The notes under the pieces: generated by a model
What the model saw: the letters and a program-made list of their open reading frames with translations, nothing else
Databases searched by the model: none
Told to the model about the DNA's origin: nothing
Position numbers and translations under genes: made by a program
Part shown: positions 11,587-23,145 of the stretch, piece by piece
Position numbering within the stretch: the stretch's first letter is position 1
How the letters are laid out: every line of letters starts with the position of its first letter
Assembly: GCA_021396245.1 (NCBI GenBank)
Contig: WNYE01000004.1
Span: forward strand, 558,001 to 622,000
Source of the DNA: Sporothrix humicola
Lineage: Eukaryota; Ascomycota; Sordariomycetes; Ophiostomatales; Ophiostomataceae
DNA: 64,000 nt
Direction: 5' to 3'

Positions 11587-14500
11587 GGCTGCGGATTTGG
11601 TGATGGAGCTGTCGAGTACGTCGTATCGGTCTTCGAGATGCCCGGAAGAGGAGGGAAACGATTGTCGGTCAGTCTATCGTCTTGTTGGGGCAATCGTGTC
11701 GTCAGGCGTCAGAGCCGCCGTCTCGGTATGTTTCCCGAAAAGACAGACGACAAATGCGCAAAAGGGAAAGGAGTCGAGTCGGAATCGAGAAATCAGAAGA
11801 GGTCCATTCCCAGGAGTTCTGAATAGACCAAAAAGGAGCGACGAGAAAAAAAAAGGCAATTAGAAATTATAAACCCATTGATCGAAAAGTATGAACGGCT
11901 TAAGGAATGTCGTGAAGAAGAAAAAATGATATAAAAAAGATCAAAAGTGCTCCCCCATTCGCGATTGGCGGTGTTGACAACAAGACGCTGTTCAGCGAGA
12001 AAAAAAAGGGTCGTTCCAGAAAAGGAGGTTAAAAGCCAACTACTTTTCTTACTGTGTACGGAAAGTAGCTTCTTTCCCCAAAGTCGCGAACTGGCCATTC
12101 ACATCGCAGGCGCGATCTGGCGTTTTGGCGGGAAGGCGCGACTTGGTTCCTTTGGTTCCTGTGCCTGCTGCGCCCACTACGACTGTGCACAAATCAAAGT
12201 CCCAGGAAAAGGGGGGTGATCGCTATTTTAGCGTGGCTCCCGGATGAAAGCCCCAGCCCGGCCGCGGGCCACTCCAGCGAGTAAGACACCTGGAAAAGGG
12301 AAGGTTCAGCGGCCGTGCAGCAAGAAGAGGCTACCAACGGCTGGCAGGGGGAAAGGAGCGACAAGCAACGTCGACCACTGAAACAAGCAAGAAAAACGTG
12401 CCATGTTCCGAGCAGCTTCACTGGCGATGTTGAAGATCCACTTTTATCCAGGAGAGACACGAGAAGCAATCCCATCAAAAGACATAAAAGGCGTGGCCAG
12501 ATCGTGTGAATATGAGTGAAGAATTTATTTAAAATTTATGAAATATCTAGTGAGACGTGAACCCAATTTCATATGAAATAAGATTGATGTGTTAAGCTAT
12601 CACAGTTTTCATAGGAAGTGTCACTAGATTTTAAAGTCAATCTATTATACACTTTTAACTTTTTTTCCAGTAAATTTATAAATATTTACCTAGAAATCAA
12701 ATAAAACGAGAAAAAAGACACCAGAAATAAATGAATGCAATAAAAAACGGAATAAACACTCCAGGGATTGTTGTAGTTCGAAAACGTACAGAAGGGTCTT
12801 AGTCGGCACGAAAACGACATGATGTGAGATTGTCACCTGCCACTCCATACAAATTTAATAGACAGATGGCAGGGCAACTGCAAGCGGGATTTGTCTCTTG
12901 AACCTGCCCGCAAACGACAATATCTGATCCTTTCAACAGGCATCATCCTTTGTCAAAAATCACATATCACATGCCGAAGGATGAGCTAGGTTCATGAGAG
13001 TGAGAGGTCATGAATCGAAGCTCTGCCGGCACCCTGGATGCATGATAGTTTGCCGTGGATATATATACATATATATAAATATGCACATACGGTATAGGCA
13101 TACGTCGTAGGTACGGCTGCACTATTAAGAGGTTGCAGCAACTTTCCGGTATCCTGCAACATGCACCTCGTGCAGCTGCACGGCACTGTGTATCCCTCTT
13201 CCATCCTCCTTCAAGCTGAGGCTGCCTTCGCTGCCTGGGAGTGGACGTGGGATAAAAGGTAAAAGGATGACAAACCGGGATACAAAAGTATCTGTCCACC
13301 GCCGCAACCGTCACACAAGAACAGGCTCCCCGCGCAGGGTTTCTCGAGAGGGTTTGACCGAATGTGTTCATTGGTGACCGCATACAAGGTAAGCTGTACG
13401 AGGGCCAAAGGTTGGACCGGCGGCAACCACAATCCCCCTTCCAGTCACAAACAGGCTGGCACAGCGTAAGACGAGAACAAAGACCTCGTACACTCGAGGG
13501 ACGCAGAATATAGATTGTGGAATATTCTTGGTGAATAGCATCGGGGACAAGCATCACATCTGACGCGAGCCATTTATGTAATGTAGAGGCAAATCCATCA
13601 CCACTGGAATGAATATGAGAAATGGAGTTAAACACATCATGGATAAATGAAACGCTTGACACGAAAACATATGTATGAAATTGGACACTGAACTGCAAAT
13701 GAGAATGGTGATCGAAGAAATATGAAGATATGAAAAATGATATAGAATGGCAGCGAAAAAAAGAGAAGATATATAAAAGCAGAGACGATCGGGGACCATA
13801 CTCCAAAAACGCCAGCTAGAGTTTTTGCTGATATAAAGCGATGAAAGAAAATCGGTCACAGAGACCACCCTCCTTTTCTATATATAGATATAAGAATAAA
13901 GTGAAAATAAAAGGAACCGCAATGACAGAGAGATATGGATAGATATGAAGATGGAAAGGTGGAAAAGAGAAACCCATGGAAAATTGGATTGAAAAAGAGC
14001 AGATTCGTAGGGTAAGATCGACTCGGATAAAAAAAAAAGAAAAATTATAAAGGAACCCCTGCGCCCTGGAAATGCTTTCATGTTCTGGTTTAGATATCTT
14101 TTTCTTTCTTCATTTTTCTTTGCCGTCGTCGCTGTGACCTCGTTTTTCGCCATCGCTGTAATCTTGGTATATGAAGTCTGTTTGTTTGTGAATTTTTTTT
14201 ATTCGTCAGGTCTCTCTCCTGCAAAAAAATCCACAGAAGGCAGCGAGGACAACCAGCGAAGATGTCGCTCTTCCGAAGGGCAGGAGAGAACCGGATGATG
14301 CTGTTATGTATGTTGTCCAAGGCGAGCAAATCTTCCTGGCCAGAAGGTAATTCCAGGGTATGAAGGCCAAATCGACAGTCGTCCAAAAATGAAGTCGAAC
14401 AAAAAAATGGAAAGAATAGCATCCGCGCAAGAAAATGCAGGAGTCGGAAAGAAAAGAGGAAGCAGAAAACCGCTTCCTCGGCGCCAATGGGGGGAGTCGC

Positions 14501-14953
14501 ATGGTCGTCGTCATCATCTCTTTTTGTGAAATCGAATATATGATTGCATTCCTCTTCTGCGATGAGAGAGGTACTTTTATTTTTATTTATTTCCCCATGT
14601 AAATGTCGTTAGGTCGTAGCAAGGGAGTTATGTTGTGTATGCGAGGAGGGAAAGCGTCTCGCCCGGGTTGAATGGATTCATCGCTTGCATTTGTACGCAA
14701 GCTTGCGACACAATGGTGACTTTAAGTTGCGATTCGCGTCACGGGCGGGTGTTGGCCGCGAGGGAGGGGAATATATAGAAGGAGCGGATGAAGCGCGGAT
14801 GGGCGAAGCGAAGAGATCCGCCAGCAAGATCTCTGGAGAGCCGCGTTCGATGGTGGTAAAAACAAGACCGAAGAATAGAACACCAAAAGCTAAAGGCAAA
14901 AAAAAAGAAAGGATAAAGAGCAAAAAATCCAAGAAACAACAAACGATGGCTGT
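11587..14953. other. Spacer between MCD4 start and RAS2 stop
   Basis: It holds the MCD4 promoter (11587 to about 12400), an AT-rich island at 12509-12750 and the probable long 3' flank of RAS2 (about 13500-14953). An open frame of 279 codons on the minus strand (12967-13806) lacks an ATG and has no protein-like composition, so it is not called. Confidence 0.55.
12509..12750. other. AT-rich island
   Basis: About 240 bases of strongly A+T-rich DNA with runs such as ATTTATTTAAAATTTATG, sharply different from the GC-balanced flanks. No open frame or terminal repeat is seen. It could be a decayed insertion, a matrix-attachment-like site or a mutated repeat remnant; the sequence does not decide. 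Confidence 0.6.
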
Positions 14954-16145
14954 TCATAAGATGACGCAGCGGTTGCTCTTGGATCTCCGGTAGCGCTCTG
15001 AATCCGTTCGCCGGGAACCGCCTTCGCCGCCTGCTGGGCGACGGTTGCCGCCAGACGGTGGCAGCGGGCGGGCGGCCTGCTGGCGCTGTCGACGCAGGAT
15101 GCGGACGACGTCGTAAAAGGCCTTTTCGACATTTATGCAGTTCTTAGCTGATGCCTCGACGAACTCGCAGCCCAGTTCACGGGCAAGAGCGTGGCCTTCC
15201 TGGGTCGACACTTCGCGCTCAGTCACACGGTCGCTCTTGTTGCCGACGAGCATGACGGGGACGGGAGCCTGCGAATTTGCGGCCGCCAGTGGTGAGCCGG
15301 GATATGACGGCGAGGAGGCTGTTGACTCCTTGACGCGCTGGATCTGGTGGTGGAATCGCTTGATGCGCGAAAACGAGGACCGTGACGAAATACTGTAGAC
15401 GAGTACGAATCCTTCACCGTCTCGAATCCATTGATCGCGCAGAGCTGTGTACTCTTCCTGGCCTGCTGTATCGAGGACCTCCAGCATGCATGCCTGGCCA
15501 TCAATCACGACCTGCTTCCGGTACGAGTCTTCGATTGTGGGATCGTACTATCAAGAAAGAAAGTACCGCGTTAGCTTGGTGTTCTATGTGATACACGTGA
15601 GATCTTTACTCTGATCGGGGTAGTAGAAAGCAGCGCAAGTGCCATAATGTGGTTCGAGCGCGCGACAAAGAGGGGTGCGAAAGGAGGGGAGGCTGAATTG
15701 TATTGTTGCAGATAGCATCAAGGCAAGACAGTGCATCCGATGTGAGGGGCGAAGGAAAGGAGGGGATGGGCAACGTCTGCGATGCAAACGCGCAAGAATG
15801 AAGGGATTCAATGACGAGGAGATGCGAAAAGGGCAGCAGAAGTGGACGGTGAAGCATCTGCTAAAACCACCGCGGAGGTTTGGAAGCACGCGATGCAGAC
15901 AGCAGATGCTCTGACCATGTTATGGAGAGCTCAGGTATGCGCACGACGAATCGAGGCAGGGGAAGTCAAAAGATAGGACAGGGAGGGCAGATTGGATGCT
16001 TCGAAACGACCACAAGAGTGTTGTTGTATCGCGAACTTACTGTCTCGACAAAGTGTTGCAAGCATAATTGGATGGTCAGTGCTGTTTTCCCCACGCCACC
16101 GTCACCCAGCACCACCAGCTTATAGAGCACCATTTTGTTCGCCAT
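14954..16145 (-). CDS. RAS2: Ras-type small GTPase Ras2/RasB
   Basis: Membrane-anchored GTP switch acting upstream of cAMP and MAP-kinase signalling in filamentous fungi. Two exons, 16041-16145 and 14954-15547, encode 232 residues. The G1 loop is GDGGVGKT (residues 14-21), the effector region restored across the splice is HFVETYDPTIEDSYRKQV, and G3 is DTAGQEEY, G4 is NKSD and G5 is EASAKN. Between the switch II region and G4 there is an insertion ending SSPSYPGSPLAAANSQAPVP, as in fungal RAS2/RasB proteins and absent from the RAS1/RasA type. The C-terminus is a basic tail ending CVIL, a CAAX box; a final Leu usually favours geranylgeranylation. The start at 16145 (MANKMVLYKLVV) fits the family; a second in-frame ATG lies four codons on. 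The single intron is 493 bases, several times longer than others in the window. Confidence 0.96.
15548..16040 (-). other. RAS2: 493-base intron of RAS2
   Basis: On the minus strand it begins GTAAGTTCG and ends TTGATAG, and its removal joins FVET to YDPTIEDSY exactly as in Ras proteins. Other introns in this window are mostly 60-130 bases. Inside it is A/G-rich on the plus strand. No additional exon is needed by the protein. Confidence 0.9.
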
Positions 16146-18920
16146 TGTGAGATGATGGAGGTGCCGCCAAACGACGACGGGGTCGGATCCGAAAGCGAGA
16201 GTGTTGTCGTCGTGGGAATTTTGAGGAGGCGGTAGAGGAAATCGTGGCCGTTGCCCGTGGTTCGAGTTGAAAGTTCGAAAATGGAAATCGAAATCGAGGG
16301 CGTTCGGGGGCAAGGAGGGAAAAGAGGAGGCAGGGGTTGGGAGGGAAAAGGAAGAGGAAGGGAAAAGAAGCGCGGAAGGTGAATGGAAGAGAGAATAGCA
16401 AGAAGAAGCAAAGAGAGCAAAAACAAAAAGAATGTGGGGAGGGGAGAAAGCGAGAAGAGGGGTGTTTAGACTGGAGAGATTGCTCGAGGCCGCCGTCGGA
16501 GATGGAAGAACAATAGATTAGAGATAGTTCGTGTAGCTACAGCAGGCTAACAGATTTGTTGCTAGCACTGGCAAGCAAGGGGGGGGATACAGGCTGTAGG
16601 CTGTATGGCTGTAATGCTTTTGAGCTGCAGGTTGCGGGTTGTGGGATGCGGCTGCTTGAAAAACCGAGCTTTTTGTCGTAATAATAGTGGTATTTTCGGG
16701 TGGTGCTCCCTTTTCTAGGTTTATTTGTCTCGTCGCAGGGGGAGTAGAAGCCAGAAATACGCTTGCTTTTCGCCGTTTTGTTACCTGGCTGCCTTGTTGT
16801 GCGTTTGTGCTTTTTTAGCGGAGGGTTGGACGAGGCGAGGAGGCGCCGATGGAGAAACTAGTCTGCTCCAGGATGGAGGTCCCTAGTTCAACGCGGCAAG
16901 CGGGATTAGGAGGCAGCGTTGGTAGCAAAAAGTATGTATCTAGCTCAGTAGGCGGAAGGCTGGGCTGTGTTGGATGAGGCGTTCTTTTCTTGTGTCTATG
17001 CGTTTTGTTATGTGTTATGCGCCCGAACTTTGTAACTGGGAGCTTGGTCTGGCCTGCGGAAAGGCTCGCGGAGCCACCGACGGAAGGATTTAGGAGTGTA
17101 TGTATTTCAGGATTCCAGAGAGTCCGCAGCGTCTTCTCTTTTTCAGGAATCGAATGGCAGGACGAGCGCAAGGCGGCAAAGACGCAGAGTGAGTGGCCAG
17201 AGAGTTCGTGGGGGAAGACGGGGGCGAGGGTCCTTGAGGTGACGAGGTCTGGGAGGACAGAGGACGGAGAATGAAGAGGACGAATGGCGGAAAGTGGACG
17301 AGCTAGAGACAGGAGAAAAGACTGGACGGAAGATAGGAGGATAGGACAAAATAGCTGTTGTGGATAGAAGTGGATAATAGGGCGAGGGGAGGCGATTGGG
17401 AAGCTCTAGGAGAGTCGTCGTTGTGCAAGGCTGTGATACTTGACGGTTGAACGAATAGACGAGGGAAGAAGAAAATAATGGCAAAAAGCAGAAGAGGGCG
17501 AAGAAAAGAGCATGGGGAGCAGGAGGGAGACGAGAAAAAACAGAGAAGAAAAACAGAAGAAAAAAAGGGATTGAATATGGTTGGCGGTTGAGGAAAGAGG
17601 AGCATGTGGGATGGAGTAACTTGGGGTTGGATGGAGGAAGGAGATGTCGGCTAGCGGGCCTGAGCTTTCTTCCTTACTCCGTCTTTCCTCTCTCAGAGAG
17701 GCAGGCACAACTGGCATAAAATAAAAATAAATCGTTCAATAAAGGAGGTCTGCTCGGATTCGCAAGAATGCAGTGAGGGGGGACGGAAAATAAAGAAAGA
17801 GCGAGTTTGAGAAGAGAATGAGCCGGGAAGGAGCTTGGGGGAGAGGCAGCACCGAGGAGGCAAGAGCACTCGAAGCCGGGAGATGGCAATGGCAAGCTTG
17901 AATGAGGGAGAAAGATAATACATCATAAACTACGACACACAAGGCTTTGCAAGGAAGGTATCTTACGACGCTCTCAATACGCCGTTCAAAGCAGGCAGGT
18001 AGTCACTTCAGAAGTACTTTATCCAACGGGTAAGCTGTCAAGTATTCTCGCTGGTAGCTATCAAGAGATCCCCGAATGCAACTCGAGCCACGCCGCAAGG
18101 AATAAGTGCTACAGGCTGTGAGTAAGGAGTAGCAGAAAAGTACAAACACCAGATACATTACATAACGCTCCCTCTGGCCATCCGCAGGAAGTAGGAAGTA
18201 AGAGGAATCGAGAGGAATCAAGAGGAACCAGAAAATCTCAGAAAGGGAATGCGAGGGGAACATGATACCGGAACCAGGGGGAAGGCACTTCACCAACAGA
18301 GACTGTTGTGGTCGACTTTGGAGGAAGGCGCGAGGTCACCAATTCGCCAGGCACTTTTTGGCTGGACCTGAACCTGAACCTGGGGCAGGGCGCTGGCACT
18401 GGTGTGGTGGCGCTGGTGCCCAGCTACAGGGCACTGGGAATGCACCAGGCCCCGGCCAGCCAGCCAGGCCAGGACCAGGACCATACCAGGCTACTCCTGG
18501 CCCCAGGGCCAAGACGGCTCCTCTAGAGGGATACCCGAAAACACCGCAAGCCCTGCCTTGAAGCTATCTCGAGTTTACCAACCGGGAAGGCACCAAGCCC
18601 TTTCTCTCCCTTTTGTCTGAAAAAAGGGGATAATAGGCGAGACAGGGCAGATGCAGCGCACAACATATCTTGCCTTGTTCCTCTTGCCTCTCCTACAGCT
18701 ACAGCAAGAGCTTGCAAAAAAAAAGGTTTGTTCGTGCCGAGGATGGGGCATCGACCATGTCACTTTCAGAGTCCTCAAGGTCTCAAAACGAGAAGACTCC
18801 TCATCCACTCTGTTTTAGCGGCCAACAGCTGCACCAACAAATCCCCTGTCCAAGCATTTGGGTCCAGTTCGGGGCCAGCTTGGAGCCAGCCGGAGGGCGT
18901 ACCGTGGCAGAGGGAAGCAA

Positions 18921-18980
18921 AGAGATGGAGCGAAGATGGAGCAAGAGAATGGAGCAGGGGAATGGAGCAAGAGATGGCGC
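18921..18980. repeat. Short tandem repeat, period about 13
   Basis: Imperfect copies of ATGGAGCAAGAG-like units repeat four to five times, with single-base changes between copies. It lies in the gene-free region upstream of RAS2. Confidence 0.75.
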
Positions 18981-21900
18981 AGCCGCCAGCGGAACCCATC
19001 AGAAAAGCGCAACGAGCTAATGCGACGAGCGAGGTCTAGCTCAAAGGCTGGCGAGCCTGGGCGAGCTCCGTGAAAAGGACTGGACTCTCGCCCGTTTCGT
19101 TACTGAAAAAGTACAAAGTACTCGTACAGGGGCCAACGAAAGAGATGACAGGCCTTTTGCACTATCCTTCTTTTTTCTTTTCTTGTTGCTTGCCTTCGTG
19201 GTCGCCGACCTGCGAATTAAAGCTGTTGGCCGGATCTCGCTCTTGTTGGTGATAGAAAGCAGGCCAACGAAAAAGAAAAGAAAACGGGTACAAGGCGGGA
19301 AGCACAAGCCCGAAAACAAGCGACAGCCTTATGGTGGTCAGTGTGTCCAGTGTGCCTCGACTGACATCACACTTTCAAGTCAGTTACAGCATGGCTTTTG
19401 CGCATACTTGAGAGATGGTGTACATTTTGAGACATCTTCACCCGATTCTGTCTTTTTTGTGTGTCTGTTTTGTCTTGGCTTGGCATTCTTTTCGTCATTT
19501 GTTCTCACCGTCGGGAGAGGTCAACCGCATCTCGTCACTCACCACCGCCAGCCATTTCTGTGAGAGACATGACCCTGTTCTTAATCCCCTGCATCGCCAA
19601 CAGGGCCCCATGCCACCGGAAGCGACCCGGGGGGAATAAGAGGGAGAAAGACGACGAAGGAGAAGCGAGAAGAAGGCAAAAGCAAAACGGCGAGGCAATG
19701 AAAATGGATCAAAAGTCTGAAAAGGCCACAACGGGGAAAAAAGGGCCAAGGGAGGCAAAAAAGGAGAAACACAATAAGAGAAACACAAAACGACGAGAAA
19801 GAGCAGAGATCGTCATCGACGAGGGACCGTATTCGTATGGATGCGGCAAGCAGGAGGTCTTCGCCGACAGTCGCACATCTTGCTCTTGATTCCACGGTAC
19901 TCGAGAACATCGGCCTGGGAGCTGCTGGCTAAAAGCAAATCCGCTGCACGTCCAAGAACAGCTTGCGACTGGATCCAGGGGTGGTTTCGTGCAGTGATTT
20001 TCGTCTTGTCCCCTTCTCAATCTTCCTTTTTTCATTACCTCTTTCTCTCTGCCGTGTTCTCTACCTTTTCCCTTGTCCTTCTTTCTTCTGTGCGCGGCTC
20101 GATCCATGGTTGGCTCTTCCCACATGGGACGGGCGGGACGACGATGCGCGGTCGGATCAATCCGTTGATGGGAGAGAAGAGAGAAGGAAGAAATAGACGA
20201 AAAGGTCGAACGCCAAAGCGTCACCTGCAAAAAAAAAGCTGACGACGTCCCTGCCATGTTCTGCCGCATCTCAACCTCATTCTTGATCTCCAAGGTTCCA
20301 CTTGGCATTCGAGGTTGTCCTTTATTTTATTTGATATATTTGATTACCGTGTTTTTGATGTTCCCTGAACTACCCTCACTTCTGATATTCGAAACGCGCG
20401 ACGTCAAATCACAAGTTCCATACGTCAGATAGCTCGAACTGACCCGGACTCGTGCGATTTGTGGGACATGCGAACAAGGCACAAGCTATTACGAACGGCA
20501 GAGGACCGAGTGTGCCGTCCGATATCGAAACCGCAGGTATTTCGAGGATCTCGCGGAGTTTGACAAAGCAAGAGAAGGTTATTGATCAGTATTACGTCGG
20601 AAGGGAGATGAAAGAACGGAAAGAAGAACGATCCCGAGAAAGTCCCAAAGAAGCCAAAAAGTCCAAGGAAAGTTCCAATACAGCGGTGCGCGCTGACTGG
20701 TGGTCTTGAGTGTAGTTTCCCTTTTGGGACAGGACGAAAAGACAGCTTCTTCAATAGATCTTATCAAGAGCTCTTGCCGAAAAAGGCGCCAGAACTACGA
20801 ACTACCGGAAGGAGCAATTGAGGTGAGAAAAAAAAAGACGTAAAGATGTCTGCAATGATCTCTCACTCTGCTTTCAAACCTTGATGCTCACCTTTGCCCA
20901 ACTCGACTGTCATCGTTGTGTTGCAGGTGAAAAAGCCAGTCTCGGGCTGACCACTCTGCCAGCCTTCACAGAGAGAGGTGCATGAGCCGCTATGCCAAAA
21001 GGGCAAAGCTCTGGGACGCTAAGAACCGACAAGGCGGGGGTTTTGGGACCTGGTCTGTGCACAAGCTCTGCTATTTTGTGGGCTCTCTTAAGCGCAGTGG
21101 GGCTCTTCGTCAACTGGAGCTTCAAAGGCAAGAGCAGAAAGAGCAGAAACTGACAGCAAAAAGGGCAAGAGCAACAAATACAGAATGACAGAGTATTGAG
21201 AACTGTGTACATACTCCGTACAGAAAACGCCATCAGATCTGTCGCCCCCTTTTGTCTTTCTTCAGCTGCCAGTGCCCTTCACTTTTGTTTCGTATGTCTC
21301 ATGTTATTAGCACTCTTATATCTCACGTGCAAACCCGACTATCACCTGGCATGTCAGCCAAGATAAAACCATACGAAAAACCAGTGGCACAAAGGGCATA
21401 AAGAAGAAGCTATTGATGAGAGGCGTGAAAGGCGAGAGAGGCTTGCAGGACAGCCGCAGCGATATGATCGGCCGAGACTCCGTCGACTTTTCGAAAAAAG
21501 AGGGTTCAAAGGCTACTGCAGTTCGTACAGTAGAGTGCATACGGTTCAGCCGGGGTGCTTTTTTGCTCTGCAAACCCTCACAACCGGAGAGGCTATGCCC
21601 AGCCGGCACAATTCTTTCTTGGAATTGAGAGGCAAGTTCTGTATGCTGTTAGTATGTATCATTTTACAGAGCCTCTCGTTTGCCCGTTAAGCAGTCAGGC
21701 AAGTATCAATAAAGGCTCTTTGTTCATGCTTGCCTGTTAGCCTTTTTTAACCAATTTTGTCTATTTTTGTGCATAGTGCATATTGTCTCTTTGGAAGAAA
21801 GGGCCGGTCGTATTGATACACGATTAGCCAAGGAGCGAGCAGGTAAAAACCAAAGGATGAAAATATAGAGTCGAAAATACGTCGTATTGGATTTGAATAT

Positions 21901-22158
21901 TGAAAGAACTGTCAGAGGCCCTTTGAGAGACCCTTTAATTACATAAGCAACACTGTCCATTTCTGGCAGCAGCATCGTTGCCCTCTTGGAAATTTATTTT
22001 CACTGTTATTGTCATCGGCGGACAGACAGTCGAATCTCCGTGCTGCCATTGAAGAATACTACAAAAAACCTTTCTCGAGTCACAAAAGGAAAACGATTGC
22101 AACGGTGTTCCGCTTTGAACAGAAGTCATTTCTGCAGGCGAAGCCAGAGAAGGAGACG

Positions 22159-22199
22159 AGAAGACAGCAAGAAGACGGCAGGAAGACGACAAGAAGACG
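22159..22199. repeat. GAAGAC hexamer-like repeat
   Basis: AAGACG/GAAGAC units recur four times with short interruptions (CAGCAA, GGCAG, GACAA). Non-coding low-complexity sequence. Confidence 0.7.
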
Positions 22200-22631
22200 T
22201 TGAAACAGTGCATACAACAGTGTGGGCGTGCTTGGTCCACTGAAAAATGCTGAAAACGCTGAAAATCACAAAAAATCGACAGGGGATTGCAGGAACTCAC
22301 AGGCACGAGAAAAAACGGGGCCCGCTATTTCTTCCCCTTCCCAAAAAAGCAGAGAAACGACGGCACTTGCCTTGTCCCGCAAGTCTTTGATGGTGGGCAG
22401 GACCGCTTGCCGTCGCCCTGTTCAGGTCATCACTTTCTCCATTTTCCCCTTTTTCCATTTTGCGAGCAACAAGCTGTCAAACAAGCAGACAAGCAACAAC
22501 AACAGCAACCTCTTCTCTCAAGCACACCGAGTCTCCACTCATGCAAGGCCATTCTCACAGCGAACAGAGTTTTTGAATTTCTGTGCGCTCACTGTCACTT
22601 TGTGGCTCAGCCAACCTCTCCGAAAGGCAGA

Positions 22632-22677
22632 CTTTTATTTTTTTATTTTTTATTTTTTTTTATTTTTTATTTTTTTG
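22632..22677. repeat. T-rich tract (TTTTTA repeats)
   Basis: About 45 bases made of T runs separated by single A residues. Simple-sequence DNA in a gene-free region, possibly nucleosome-excluding. Confidence 0.85.
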
Positions 22678-22977
22678 AAATTTTCTGGTCATTCAAATTT
22701 TGTGCTCTTGACGGAAAACACGCCATTCACACAAGTGGCCAGCCACAGTCCACAGTCACATCCCAAATCTATGCAAGCCTTTTCACTGTGCTGAGAGAAA
22801 GCTCATGTGCTTGGTCAATGAATGGACATCTCACTGCCTGATAGCCATGCCAAACAGCCTCTTGAGTGCAGATGCACCACATGTGGCGGACAAACATTCA
22901 AGCTGTACGAGACCTGTCACCTTTCTGCCCGAGCGTTAGCCGCCGGCGCTTGTTTTTGGTTGCTGCCAGTGTACGGG

Positions 22978-22990
22978 AGTACGGAGTACT
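22978..22990. other. AGTAC-GGA-GTACT palindromic motif
   Basis: Two five-base arms that are reverse complements flank GGA. It contains TACGGAGTA, the reverse complement of TACTCCGTA, which recurs in the spacers of this window. Confidence 0.6.
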
Positions 22991-23132
22991 AGACTTATCC
23001 TCCCGTCTTCCCACCGTCCACCAATTGCTCTTGACTTGATAATTGCCCTTGCTCTGATCAACCTTTGCCGGCTTGTGATGATTCGGACGTACATGCTCCA
23101 TAGCCGTAGCCGGACGTCACATATGTGTACTT

Positions 23133-23145
23133 TGTACGGAGTACA
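23133..23145. other. TGTAC-GGA-GTACA palindromic motif
   Basis: Second copy of the palindrome, with T/A instead of A/T at the ends, about 150 bases from the copy at 22978. The core TACGGAGTA is identical. Confidence 0.6.

Noticed and set aside
12967..13806. 279-codon minus-strand open frame downstream of RAS2
   Set aside because: It has no ATG start, reads as Phe/Ser/Tyr-rich low complexity, and lies where the RAS2 3' flank is expected.
16925..17000. tRNA-like A box (TAGCTCAGTAGG)
   Set aside because: No matching B box (GTTCGA-like) at the right distance and no cloverleaf arms.
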